Shown here: one piece after another, positions 10,113 to 18,715 of the stretch
How the letters are laid out: each line of letters begins with the position of its first letter
Numbering within the stretch: position 1 is the first letter of the stretch
From: Parendozoicomonas callyspongiae
GTDB lineage: Bacteria; Pseudomonadota; Gammaproteobacteria; Pseudomonadales; Endozoicomonadaceae
DNA: 64,000 nt
NCBI RefSeq assembly: GCF_023502345.1
Contig: NZ_JAMFLX010000026.1
Location: 1-64,000 of the forward strand
Direction of reading: 5' to 3'
Translations under genes and position numbers: made by a program
The notes under the pieces: generated by a model
What the model was told of the DNA's origin: nothing
Seen by the model: only the letters and a program-made list of their open reading frames with translations
Database searches by the model: none

Positions 10113-10508
10113 CCGTCTTTCGAGCAATGCCTGATTAGACATTTCACGTAGCTTTGGTCTGTTGCTCCATCGGCTTTAGCTACGAGAGAGACACCTTTCT
10201 CCTGTTTTTACCACTGTTTCACGGCTTTCCTCTACCGGTTCAGTACACCTTTCCCGTGAAGACGCTCAACCTGGTTCTAAGCCAGCTCTTGCTAACGGAT
10301 ATCATTTTTCGTTTCATTTTCGCTTATTCCAGTGACTGCATCATGAATCAATAGACACACAACTTGGATGGCTGGAGGAGGAAGTTATCCAATTTTTCAA
10401 AGAAAACGAAATTCTTAAGGATGCTACTCAAACGTTTACAGACCAATCATGATTTGATCAAAAAATGAGCCACTTATCCCATACACCTCCGATACATATT
10501 CAAGGGGA
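10113..10508. other. Intergenic, no supported gene
   Basis: 396 bases between the lipoprotein gene and the island ttcA. A 66-codon plus-strand frame (10154-10354) is hydrophobic without structure I can support. The promoter of ttcA copy 1 should lie here, but no clear -35/-10 pair was found. Confidence 0.4.
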
Positions 10509-11519
10509 ATGCCCCCTGAAATTGCGAATAACCCCATTGGTCAAGAACTTTACTACCGGTATACTTCCGTGCTTTTACAAGCCCTAGCCGAACTGATGAC
10601 TAAGCCGATTTCTGGATCTGAGAAAACCGAATTTAACAAGCTGCAAAAGAAGCTCCGACGCCATACCGGGCGGGCTATCGAAGAATTCAACATGATCAAA
10701 GATGGCGACAAGATCATGGTGTGTTTATCCGGCGGGGCTGATAGCTACACCATGCTCCATATTCTGCGTAGTCTACAGAAAAGTGCCCCTATCAATTTTG
10801 AGTTGATAGCAGTAAACCTTGATCAGAAGCAACCAGGATTCCCAGAGCATGTTCTTCCCGAATATCTGGACACCATTGGCATTCCCTATCATATCGTCAA
10901 CCGTGACACTTACTCTGTTGTAAAGTCAAAGATTCCCGAAGGCAAAACAACCTGTGGCCTTTGCTCTAGGTTGCGCCGCGGAACCCTGTATGCCTTTGCA
11001 GAAGAAATAGGTGCTACCAAAATTGCACTCGGCCATCATAAAGATGACATTGTAGAAACCATGTTTCTAAACATGTTTTACGGATCCCGCATTTCCTCTA
11101 TGCCACCGAAATTGTTATCAGATGATGGCCGAAACATTGTCATTCGACCTCTAGCTTACTGCCGCGAAAATGATATCAAGCGCTTTGCGGCTGCCATGGA
11201 GTTCCCAATCATTCCCTGCAACCTTTGCGGTTCACAGGAGAACCTCCAACGTCAAAATATTAAGGCCATGCTTAAGGAATGGGAGAGAAAACATCCCAGC
11301 CGTATTGAATCCATCTTTACTGCTATGCAAAACATAGCTCCATCTCAGATGGCCGATACTGAGCTGTTTAACTTTAAGGATCTCCAGATTGATCGCACTG
11401 GAGAACGTAAACCTTATGAACACGAGGATAACCAATCCATTTTCTCAGGGAATATTCCTGAGCCAGAATCTGCTAGCGATGGAATTGTTCAGGTCGTGAA
11501 CTTCGATCCAAAAATGTAA
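10509..11519 (+). CDS. ttcA: tRNA 2-thiocytidine(32) synthetase TtcA, island-borne full-length copy
   Basis: TtcA uses ATP and a [4Fe-4S] cluster to thiolate cytidine 32 of certain tRNAs. The 336-residue protein has the PP-loop, here [10 protein letters not shown] at 74-83, and cluster cysteines in CGLC (149, 152) and CNLC (237, 240). The PP-loop residue that is Lys in the familiar enterobacterial enzyme (SGGKDS) is Ala77; the essential SGGxDS frame is intact. A truncated second copy follows at 11659. The two proteins are very similar over the shared region while the DNA differs at many synonymous positions, so this looks like a xenolog carried by the island. The start is uncertain, since residues 1-40 exceed the E. 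coli N-terminus. Confidence 0.93.
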   Translation: MPPEIANNPIGQELYYRYTSVLLQALAELMTKPISGSEKTEFNKLQKKLRRHTGRAIEEFNMIKDGDKIMVCLSGGADSYTMLHILRSLQKSAPINFELIAVNLDQKQPGFPEHVLPEYLDTIGIPYHIVNRDTYSVVKSKIPEGKTTCGLCSRLRRGTLYAFAEEIGATKIALGHHKDDIVETMFLNMFYGSRISSMPPKLLSDDGRNIVIRPLAYCRENDIKRFAAAMEFPIIPCNLCGSQENLQRQNIKAMLKEWERKHPSRIESIFTAMQNIAPSQMADTELFNFKDLQIDRTGERKPYEHEDNQSIFSGNIPEPESASDGIVQVVNFDPKM

Positions 11520-11536
11520 AGATTCGCATTTTCTCA

Positions 11537-11574
11537 CTCAACCTTTACATTTTTCTATAAGTGTAAAGGTTGAG
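11537..11574. repeat. Perfect 13-base inverted repeat after the island ttcA
   Basis: CTCAACCTTTACA (11537-11549) and its exact complement TGTAAAGGTTGAG (11562-11574) are separated by 12 bases. The stem is AT-rich and no T-run follows, so it is a weak terminator on either strand. It lies between the end of the island ttcA and the truncated native copy, where an attachment-site arm or recombinase-binding site would be expected. Confidence 0.6.
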
Positions 11575-11658
11575 CTGGACTGGATTCGGCATAAACCCTT
11601 GCGTACCAAGCTTTTCGCCCCTTATCCAAAAACACCAGTCAGCCAATTGTTCCAATAA

Positions 11659-12452
11659 GCAAGGACAGCTATGTTATGCTGCACGTTCTGCGCAGCCTGC
11701 AGCGCAGCGCTCCCATCAACTTCGAGCTGGTTGCCGTTAACCTGGATCAGAAGCAGCCCGGCTTCCCTGACCATATACTGCCTGAATACCTGGACTCCCT
11801 GGGCATTCCCTTCCACATCATTAACCGTGATACCTATTCGGTAGTGAAATCCAAGATTCCGGAAGGAAAAACTACCTGTGGACTTTGCTCCCGTCTGCGC
11901 CGTGGCACACTTTATGCTTTTGCTGAAGATATTGGTGCGACCAAAATCGCTCTTGGCCACCACAAGGACGATATCGTAGAAACCCTGTTCCTGAACATGT
12001 TCTACGGTTCCCGTATCTCTGCCATGCCGCCTAAGCTGCTGTCTGACGATGGCCGCAACATTGTTATTCGCCCGCTTGCTTACTGCCGTGAACGTGATAT
12101 CAGCAAGTTCGCGGAATACATGCAGTTCCCAATTATTCCCTGCAACCTCTGCGGTTCTCAGGAAAACCTGCAGCGCCAGAATATCAAGGCCATGCTCAAC
12201 GACTGGGAAAAGAAACACCCAAGCCGGATTGAGTCCATTTTCTCCTCTATGCAGAACATCGCCCTGTCCCAGATGGCCGATACTGAGCTGTTTAACTTCA
12301 AGGATCTGGAGATTGACCGCACCGGTGAGCGGGCTCCGTATGAACATGAAGATAACCAGTCTATCTTCTCCGGCAATATCCCTGAACTCGAGCCGACACC
12401 TGTCAGCAACGAGGTCATTCAGGTTGTTAATTTCGACCCTAACGTGAATTAA
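11659..12452 (+). pseudogene. ttcA: Native ttcA, 5' part missing (starts inside the PP-loop)
   Basis: The frame matches TtcA from the KDSYVML codons of the PP-loop (coding homology begins at about 11659, GCAAGGACAGCT) to a normal C-terminus. The CGLC and CNLC cysteines are intact, but the N-terminal helical region and the SGG half of the ATP-binding loop are gone. The first ATG is at 11676, giving 258 residues that cannot bind ATP normally. Upstream of 11659 the sequence is unrelated to ttcA. GC content and neighbours match the core chromosome, so this is read as the resident gene cut by insertion of the region to the left. Confidence 0.85.
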
Positions 12453-12464
12453 TACCGATATCTT

Positions 12465-12492
12465 GCGGAATGTTTCTTTAGAAACATTCCGC
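12465..12492. terminator. Strong hairpin after the native ttcA
   Basis: GCGGAATGTTTC (12465-12476) pairs perfectly with GAAACATTCCGC (12481-12492) around a TTTA loop. No T-run follows on the plus strand, so this is a likely but not classical rho-independent terminator. Confidence 0.55.
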
Positions 12493-12556
12493 ATAGAAAA
12501 CAATATATATAAAGCTGTTCTATATTCAGGTTTTAATCTCTCAAAAGGATTTGGTG

Positions 12557-13339
12557 ATGGTTGCCCGGCGCATATCGGAACTGCTGGCCTTTATACTCCT
12601 GCTCTCCTATTCCCTTACCTCCTTTGCTGAAAGAAAAGTCTTTCTATTTGGCCTTCAAGGTGCCCAGCTTTCGTTAGTTCGGGAAGACTCGGAATATATC
12701 CCTCTCAACAGCCGAATCACTCCAGTTAAACTGGTTGGACATAAAAGAGCCTGGAATATCTGGGTAGATGACCAGAAGCTGCGTATGTCCACCCCCTCAG
12801 ATGTGGATGGCTATAGCGGCTTCATCAATGGTGTGCTTTACGAGGTGAAAGAGCGCGACCTGCCCAAGATTGATGGCCTGGCCAGCTGGGGCTTTGAGCG
12901 TATAAGAGTTCCACTGCATATGTTCCGGTTCTACAAGGATGAGGATATTGCCTGGTTTAACCGGTACCAGAACCATATCGATGCCTATGTATTCTACCCA
13001 TGGCGAACCAAGGTCAGACATGGCGGAACTTACCTGCATGATCCCTCCCGTCACTGGGATAAGAAGGTTCCCCGCTCCTTCCTGGATGTTGTTCTTGCCG
13101 GATGTGCAGAGATAGATAATGCCAATAACCTCGGGGGTGCCTACCTGGCTGACTGTAACTCCACCATGGGGTTGTCAGGACTGGATATTCTCGAAGACAG
13201 GAGCAAACCCGTTTATGAGTATCACCCGGCCAATATCTTCGAGCGAAGTCGGCAGAATAGCCTCAAAGCCGAATCATTCCTGGACGAAGAGTGGCCCCGC
13301 CTGTTGCAACAGATCGGTGCTCCCACCCCTGCACAGTAA
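12557..13339 (+). CDS. Secreted gamma-glutamylcyclotransferase-like protein
   Basis: About 260 residues from the ATG at 12557. The AAGGA upstream has good spacing to this codon and is too close to the TTG at 12551. A cleavable signal peptide (LLAFILLLSYSLTSFA) precedes a domain resembling the AIG2/gamma-glutamylcyclotransferase fold: VFLFGLQGAQL at the start, YSGFINGVLYEV, then a Leu-Pro-x-Ile-Asp turn and GFERIRVPL. A second half with ADCNSTMGLSGLD is not obvious in that family. The resemblance is moderate, so enzymatic activity should not be assumed. A periplasmic or secreted location is well supported. Confidence 0.65.
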   Translation: MVARRISELLAFILLLSYSLTSFAERKVFLFGLQGAQLSLVREDSEYIPLNSRITPVKLVGHKRAWNIWVDDQKLRMSTPSDVDGYSGFINGVLYEVKERDLPKIDGLASWGFERIRVPLHMFRFYKDEDIAWFNRYQNHIDAYVFYPWRTKVRHGGTYLHDPSRHWDKKVPRSFLDVVLAGCAEIDNANNLGGAYLADCNSTMGLSGLDILEDRSKPVYEYHPANIFERSRQNSLKAESFLDEEWPRLLQQIGAPTPAQ

Positions 13340-13342
13340 ATA

Positions 13343-13367
13343 AAGGAGCTAAAATCAGCTCCTTTTT
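13343..13367 (+). terminator. Rho-independent terminator
   Basis: AAGGAGCT (13343-13350) pairs with AGCTCCTT (13357-13364) around AAAATC, followed by a T-run. It terminates the gene ending at 13339 and separates it from the convergent bax-like gene. Confidence 0.85.
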
Positions 13368-13400
13368 CCATGCATACGATTTGTTAGAGAAAGATGGCCT

Positions 13401-14240
13401 CTACGGTGTCAGAGTAACTGCAGCGTCCTTGTCCAGCTTCACAAGGTTATTCTTGTGCATCATGCGGGAAATCTCATCGACATAATCAAATCCACGCTCG
13501 GAATACTTCCATAACCCCTGCGCCAGATAAGGCCCAGTAACAACCTGATTATTATCACGGGCATTAACTCTCAGCTCTCTCAGGGCCTCATACTGCGGAT
13601 GAGAGTTCAGATTAAGAAGGTAGGCACGTACGGATTCCTGTACATCATCAAACTTTTTAACTTCATGGGTAAAGCCTTCTTTTCGGGAATTTGGCACCAG
13701 TCCACAACCTTCCGTAAAACACCACTGGCCAAAATAGTTATTTCCTTCCCGTGCAAAGCGCGATGTACCCCAGCCTGACTCATTGGCAGCCTGGGCAAGT
13801 GCCATGGATGGTGGCAGCATATCCACTTTTTCCAGAATATCATCAAACCACTTGTCCGACGGTTCACCCTCTTCACGATACTGCCTGCCGATAAACTTCA
13901 GCCAGGTTTTATCATGCTCAGACAAGCTAATATTACCGGCCAGCTGGAGAATCCGGTTACGCTGCTTGATGATTCGCTGATTTTCCTCTTCAACAAGAGG
14001 CAGCATGTAATCGAAGAATTTCTTTTTCTTCTGCTTAACGTCCTTGATCGCCATAAAATCAGGTACACCAGCTATCTCCCAGGCCTCCGGACCGGGCTGC
14101 TTCTGCTCTTCTTCCTCAGTCACTTCAGGAACCACAACCTGTTCAGCGACCTCTTCCTTCTGTTCCGGCCAGAAGACATAGAGAAGAACAAAAACAGCCA
14201 CAAAAGCTGCCAACGAGACAATATTTTTCAAACGATCCAC
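13401..14240 (-). CDS. Bax-like glucosaminidase-domain protein
   Basis: A 279-residue membrane-anchored protein with one N-terminal helix (IVSLAAFVAVFVLLYVFW), an acidic linker and a glucosaminidase domain (about 130-265). The key segments are LAQAANESGWGTSRFA, with the Glu expected to act in peptidoglycan hydrolysis, and NNYFGQWC. It should face the periplasm and cleave N-acetylglucosaminyl bonds in the cell wall. The arrangement matches the Bax family of Enterobacteria and Vibrio. It is a single gene between two terminator-bounded plus-strand genes. Confidence 0.85.
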   Translation of the reverse strand: MDRLKNIVSLAAFVAVFVLLYVFWPEQKEEVAEQVVVPEVTEEEEQKQPGPEAWEIAGVPDFMAIKDVKQKKKKFFDYMLPLVEEENQRIIKQRNRILQLAGNISLSEHDKTWLKFIGRQYREEGEPSDKWFDDILEKVDMLPPSMALAQAANESGWGTSRFAREGNNYFGQWCFTEGCGLVPNSRKEGFTHEVKKFDDVQESVRAYLLNLNSHPQYEALRELRVNARDNNQVVTGPYLAQGLWKYSERGFDYVDEISRMMHKNNLVKLDKDAAVTLTP

Positions 14241-14395
14241 CTAATAATATTCGGAACTATTGGTTGCCAAGTGTTCAACATGCTGTTTAACTGAATGCAG
14301 TCGCCCAAAACGACAAACTCTTAAACGACACAATCTATAAAAATAATACGCCAACTCGCAATAACAGTCTGTACTGACTGGCAGGGAGAAGCACG

Positions 14396-14998
14396 ATGAG
14401 TCTGACTCACGTACCGGGGCTTTTTATGCACCCCGACAAGGAATGGCGAAGTATCAAAGATGAACAACACAGTGTTATCAAGATAATACTGACCTATCTG
14501 ATATTTATGGCAGCAATTCCCGCTATCTGTGGTTTCTTTGGCACGACAGCCACTGGCTGGCAGCTACCCGGAAGCTCCGATACCGTCTACCTCACCAGCG
14601 AAAGCGCAATAACCATGTCAACCCTGGCCTACCTGGCTATGCTGGCATCTATCTTTTTTATTGCTGGATTTGTTCACTGGATGGCCCGCACCTTTGGTTC
14701 CTCACCGAGCTTTGCCCAGTGCCTGGCCTTTACTGCCTATACTGCGTCACCTCTTTTTATCGCTGGCCTGATCGGTCTTTTCCCCTCTCTGTGGACGGCC
14801 ATGCTGGTTGGTATCACCGCCATAAGCTGGGCATCCTACCTGCTCTACACTGGGTTGCCCGTCTTCATGGATATCCCTTTTGAACGGGGGGTTATCTTTG
14901 CCAGTTCGGTACTTTGTGTCGCCCTGGTCATTTTGGTAGCAACCATGGCTGCCACGGTAACATTGTGGAATCTGGGGGCGGGGCCGGTCTATACCTGA
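14396..14998 (+). CDS. Yip1-family inner-membrane protein
   Basis: A 200-residue integral membrane protein of the Yip1 family, with a hallmark N-terminal segment (LFMHPDKEWRSIKDEQ) followed by about five hydrophobic helices (for example IILTYLIFMAAIPAICGF, LAYLAMLASIFFIAGFVHW, VLCVALVILVATMAA). The pattern FTAYTASPLFIAGL is typical of bacterial members. The bacterial function is unknown; eukaryotic relatives act in membrane trafficking. The gene is monocistronic with its own terminator. A GGGAGA sits eight bases before the ATG. Confidence 0.85.
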   Translation: MSLTHVPGLFMHPDKEWRSIKDEQHSVIKIILTYLIFMAAIPAICGFFGTTATGWQLPGSSDTVYLTSESAITMSTLAYLAMLASIFFIAGFVHWMARTFGSSPSFAQCLAFTAYTASPLFIAGLIGLFPSLWTAMLVGITAISWASYLLYTGLPVFMDIPFERGVIFASSVLCVALVILVATMAATVTLWNLGAGPVYT

Positions 14999-15036
14999 AC
15001 TTGATATACAACCGTCATTTTCAACGAATTTTTCAT

Positions 15037-15067
15037 AACAAAGGGCCTTTTCCGGCCCTTTGTTATT
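15037..15067 (+). terminator. Rho-independent terminator after the Yip1 gene
   Basis: AACAAAGGGCC (15037-15047) pairs perfectly with GGCCCTTTGTT (15054-15064) around TTTTCC, followed by ATTTTG. The hairpin is strong on the plus strand. Confidence 0.85.
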
Positions 15068-15135
15068 TTGGGCTGGCACACCTGAAAACCGGGACTAATA
15101 TTCCATCCGCTTCGCGATAACAGGTCAAAAAAGCG

Positions 15136-15645
15136 ATGGAATATCTTGATCTCCATATCCGGGTCCAAGAGCTGATCCGGAAAGCTTCCAGCTTCTACGA
15201 TATGCCTTTTTCTCCACCAAAGATTCTTGTCGACCTGACGGGGGCAGATGCCGGCCAGGCCATACCCGAGAGCAACCTGCTGCGCTTCAATCTTCATTTT
15301 CTAAGATACAACCGCAGTCATTTCCTGAAGCATATTGCCGCCCATGAAACTGCCCACATTGTTGCCCCAAAAGTCTATGGACACCGAATTGCTGCACACG
15401 GAGAAGAATGGCAAGGGGTTATGAACAGAGTTTTCAAGGTTCCAGCAGAGCGCCTGCACAGCTATGATCTGCGTCAGACCGGCCGCTATCGCTTTATCTA
15501 CAACTGTCGCTGCCCCAAGAAAGAAACCCCGCTTTCAGCGATCAGACACAATCGCAGAAAACGGGGTGTTATCTATTACTGCAGTGATTGTGGTGCCAGA
15601 CTGCGCTTTCTTTACGAAGACAAGAAGCCATTCAGGGCTGTCTGA
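15136..15645 (+). CDS. sprT: SprT-family zinc metalloprotease-like protein
   Basis: A 169-residue protein with the zincin motif H70-E-T-A-H74, followed by a C-terminal zinc ribbon (YNCRCPK ... YYCSDCG). This is the standard SprT architecture, related to the protease core of eukaryotic Spartan. Role in bacteria is poorly known. Length and motifs are normal. The 3' end overlaps the end of the convergent HPt gene by 34 bases. Confidence 0.9.
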   Translation: MEYLDLHIRVQELIRKASSFYDMPFSPPKILVDLTGADAGQAIPESNLLRFNLHFLRYNRSHFLKHIAAHETAHIVAPKVYGHRIAAHGEEWQGVMNRVFKVPAERLHSYDLRQTGRYRFIYNCRCPKKETPLSAIRHNRRKRGVIYYCSDCGARLRFLYEDKKPFRAV

Positions 15646-15965
15646 ACACTGGCAAACTCTGACTCAGCTTTGGAAATCAGCTCCCTGGTGGGTTCTCCCA
15701 GGGAGTTCTCCTTACCCATAGTTTCCAGCTCCAGGCAAATAGTTTGCAGTCCAAAAGCGCCAATATTGGCACTGCTTGACTTGAAGCTATGGGCTGCCCG
15801 CTGGAAATCTTCGGCATTAGAGCCCGAAAGCGCGTATTTCATGGCACGGATCTGGTTGGGGGCATCCTCAAGGTAGAGAGTGACAAGATCTTTAACCTCA
15901 TCCTCCCCCTCATCCCCCATCAGCTCTTTGAACTGTTCAAGAATGGAAAAATCAACTGGCCCCAT
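15612..15965 (-). CDS. HPt (histidine phosphotransfer) domain protein
   Basis: The 117 residues form one HPt four-helix domain. The phosphorylatable His is in AAHSFKSSSANIGA (about residues 57-70), with the conserved Lys two positions later and the GLQTICLELE helix after it. Such proteins relay phosphoryl groups between receiver domains in multistep His-Asp cascades. No kinase or receiver gene is adjacent, so its partners are encoded elsewhere. The last 34 bases overlap sprT in antisense. Confidence 0.88.
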   Translation of the reverse strand: MGPVDFSILEQFKELMGDEGEDEVKDLVTLYLEDAPNQIRAMKYALSGSNAEDFQRAAHSFKSSSANIGAFGLQTICLELETMGKENSLGEPTRELISKAESEFASVQTALNGFLSS

Positions 15966-16095
15966 GGCAACATTCCCTGTAAAGGCAGCCAGGAAAACCG
16001 CCGCCTCATAGCAATAGACATATAAAAAGCCTAAGGTCTTTGCTTAAATATGCAAGCTGACAGTAGCTTGCAGAAACTCCATTAAGCCGCCAATT

Positions 16096-17904
16096 TTAAG
16101 GATTTTCCTGTACTGATCTGGTCAGTACTCCCAGGAAAGCTTCACCATACTGCTCCAGCTTAAACTGACCCACTCCAGAAACTTCCAGTAGTTGGTCCGG
16201 TGTCTCAGGCATTCGGGCCATCATTCCCCGCAACGTGGCATCACTGAATACCTGGAATGGCGGGACATCTCTTTCCCTGGCCAGTTTCATCCGCAGAGCG
16301 CGCAGATCTTCCCACAGTTCAGCATTTTCACCATTCAGCTGCGGAGTTGGGCCAACAGTGATTTTTTCATGAACTTCATAGCGGTCACGACGAAGCTCAA
16401 GAGTTTCTTCGCCGCGCAGCAGCTGCCGGCACTTTTCTGTCAACAACAAACCACCATGGGATTCGGACGTTACGGTCACATAACCACGAGCCACCAACTG
16501 TCGATAGACTGATCGCCAGATTGGCTGACTCAGTTCTTTGCCAACCCCAAATGTGGAAACTGACTGATGCCCAAGTTCTTTGACTCTTTTATTAGTTTTA
16601 CCCAGCAGCACATCTACCAGATGATTTACCCCAAAGCGCTGCCCGGTGCGGTAAACATTGGAAAGAGCCTTACGGGCTGCTTCTGTGGCATCCCAGGTTG
16701 AGACTGGTTCCACACAAAGATCACAGTTGCCGCACTTGCCCTCACGCAATTCACCAAAATATCCAAGCAGAGCTTCACGGCGGCAACCGGTGACCTCACA
16801 GAAACCCAGCATGGCTGTCAGTCGCTGACGCTCCAGCTGCTGCATGGCCTGGTTCATACCCGACTGAACCAGCATCTGTCCCAGAATAATCACATCCTGA
16901 AGGCCATAAACCAACCATGCGGTGGCAGCCAGACCGTCACGTCCGGCCCGACCGGTTTCCTGATAATAGGCTTCGATACTGCGGGGCATATCCATATGGG
17001 CGACAAAGCGCACATCAGGTTTATCCACCCCCATACCGAAGGCAATGGTCGCAACCATCACCAGGTTATCCGTAGTCTGGAACTGATGCTGGTGTCTCGA
17101 GCGAGTCTCAGTATCAAGCCCGGCATGATAAGGCAGAGCTGCTACCCCCTGGTTCTGCAGCCAGGCTGCCAGCTCATCAACCTTGCGCCTGGAAAGGCAA
17201 TAAACAATCCCGGACTGCCCGGCATGATCTTTCAGGATAAAATCCAGCAACTGCTTTTTGGCGTTCCGCTTTTGGGCAAGACGGTAAAAAATATTGGGCC
17301 GGTCAAAACTGCTGATAAAGAAGCGTGCACCGGAAAGATTCAGACGTTCAGCAATCTCTTCCCGCGTACGCTGGTCCGCTGTTGCAGTCAGGGCTATACG
17401 GGGAACATTGGGATAGCGTTCATGAAGAATGGATAGCTGCAGATACTCAGGCCGGAAGTCATGTCCCCACTGGGACACACAGTGGGCTTCATCGATAGCA
17501 AACAGCGCCACCTGAATATGATCCAGCAGCTCAAGCATCCGGTGGGTCAGCAAACGTTCCGGCGAGACATAGATCAGGTCATACTCGCCGCGAACAAGGT
17601 CTTCCTGAATCTGATCCTGCTCACCATAGGGAATACCTGAATGCAGAGCAGCCGCCCTGACACCCAGCAGGTTCAGTCCATCAACCTGATCCTGCATCAG
17701 GGCAATCAGTGGAGAGATAACAATCGCGGTACCGGGTCGCAGCAGCGCCGGTATCTGGTAGCAGAGACTCTTGCCACCACCGGTCGGCATCAGCACCAGA
17801 GCATCATCGCCCTGCTCCAGTTGCTCTATGATCGCTTCCTGCTGGCCACGAAAATCCGTGTAACCAAAAACATTATCCAGAATCGTCCGCGCCCGGTCCG
17901 ACAT
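16096..17904 (-). CDS. recQ: ATP-dependent DNA helicase RecQ
   Basis: RecQ is a 3'-5' helicase of the RecF recombination pathway. The 602 residues show the full family layout: Walker A MPTGGGKSLCYQ, DEAH box (FAIDEAHCVSQWGHDF), LTATA, motif VI QETGRAGRDG, the RQC zinc site (CEVTGCRR and GKCGNCDLC), a winged-helix segment and a C-terminal HRDC domain (PPFQVFSDATLRGMM). Length is typical (about 600). No defects are visible. It is divergent from the UPF0149 gene, with about 140 bases between starts. Confidence 0.96.
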   Translation of the reverse strand: MSDRARTILDNVFGYTDFRGQQEAIIEQLEQGDDALVLMPTGGGKSLCYQIPALLRPGTAIVISPLIALMQDQVDGLNLLGVRAAALHSGIPYGEQDQIQEDLVRGEYDLIYVSPERLLTHRMLELLDHIQVALFAIDEAHCVSQWGHDFRPEYLQLSILHERYPNVPRIALTATADQRTREEIAERLNLSGARFFISSFDRPNIFYRLAQKRNAKKQLLDFILKDHAGQSGIVYCLSRRKVDELAAWLQNQGVAALPYHAGLDTETRSRHQHQFQTTDNLVMVATIAFGMGVDKPDVRFVAHMDMPRSIEAYYQETGRAGRDGLAATAWLVYGLQDVIILGQMLVQSGMNQAMQQLERQRLTAMLGFCEVTGCRREALLGYFGELREGKCGNCDLCVEPVSTWDATEAARKALSNVYRTGQRFGVNHLVDVLLGKTNKRVKELGHQSVSTFGVGKELSQPIWRSVYRQLVARGYVTVTSESHGGLLLTEKCRQLLRGEETLELRRDRYEVHEKITVGPTPQLNGENAELWEDLRALRMKLARERDVPPFQVFSDATLRGMMARMPETPDQLLEVSGVGQFKLEQYGEAFLGVLTRSVQENP

Positions 17905-18044
17905 AGAGCTGTGTTCACCCGATTAAATGAAAAAGCATTGGGAAATACCGCAGTATACACGTCTACGCTTCCAAATTGCGTCAACACGCGTCAGACTTGC
18001 GCTATCTGATAATTTTTATCTTTATTCTTTTCCGGAAAAATCAC

Positions 18045-18596
18045 ATGACGGATTCCGATTTACTTTTAGATGGTCGTCTATTTCAGGCACTGGACAAGGT
18101 GGCTGACAAGGATGAGGAAGCTCTTGACGCCATTATGGGTCATGGCTACCTGACAGCACAGGCCATCAGTCCTCAGCCGGACAGCGCAGAAGATATCTGT
18201 CAGACCATGTTCCCTGATATTGCCGTAACCGGTTTAACGCAGGAACAACTGGTTAGCGATATCCTGGCAGCCATGGCAGAGATTGATAACCAGCTCAATG
18301 ATGAGGTGATGATTCCTGTCTCCGTCGAAGAAGATGAAGACATTCTGGAGTCCGAACTGGCCGACTGGTGTGCAGGCTTTATGGAAGCGCATATCGAGCA
18401 GGAAGAGCTGTGGCTTAACAATGCCAAAGAGCAGGAAATCGCAGAACTTCTGCTGCCAGTAGCCGCTCTCTCCGGTCTGTTTGTGGAAGAGGAAGAGTTC
18501 AGTGAAATTTCCGGCAACCCTGACCTGCTGGAAGATATGGCAACCCAACTGCCGGAAGTACTAGTTGAACTGTATCTGATGATCCGCACTGACTGA
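18045..18596 (+). CDS. UPF0149 (YecA/YgfB-type) family protein
   Basis: About 183 residues from the ATG at 18045, with GGA upstream; an in-frame earlier start at 17976 would add a hydrophobic stretch with no support. The signature ADWCAGFMEAHIEQEELW and the helix ELLLPVAALSGLF identify the UPF0149 family. Members are acidic, helical and of unknown function; some carry a C-terminal SEC-C zinc motif, absent here. Divergent from recQ. Confidence 0.8.
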   Translation: MTDSDLLLDGRLFQALDKVADKDEEALDAIMGHGYLTAQAISPQPDSAEDICQTMFPDIAVTGLTQEQLVSDILAAMAEIDNQLNDEVMIPVSVEEDEDILESELADWCAGFMEAHIEQEELWLNNAKEQEIAELLLPVAALSGLFVEEEEFSEISGNPDLLEDMATQLPEVLVELYLMIRTD

Positions 18597-18715
18597 TCGC
18601 ACTGAATGCTTCAGTCCAGCCCTGACAACCGTCGGGGCTCCGACTCCCCCTTCAAGTTTCCCATCCTCACAGCTTGTGGTACTACTTAATCAATAACAAT
18701 GATTAAGGCTCCACC

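Noticed and set aside
11622-12503. Minus-strand frame of 293 codons opposite the truncated ttcA
   Set aside because: It is antisense to strongly conserved TtcA coding sequence and has no recognisable motif.
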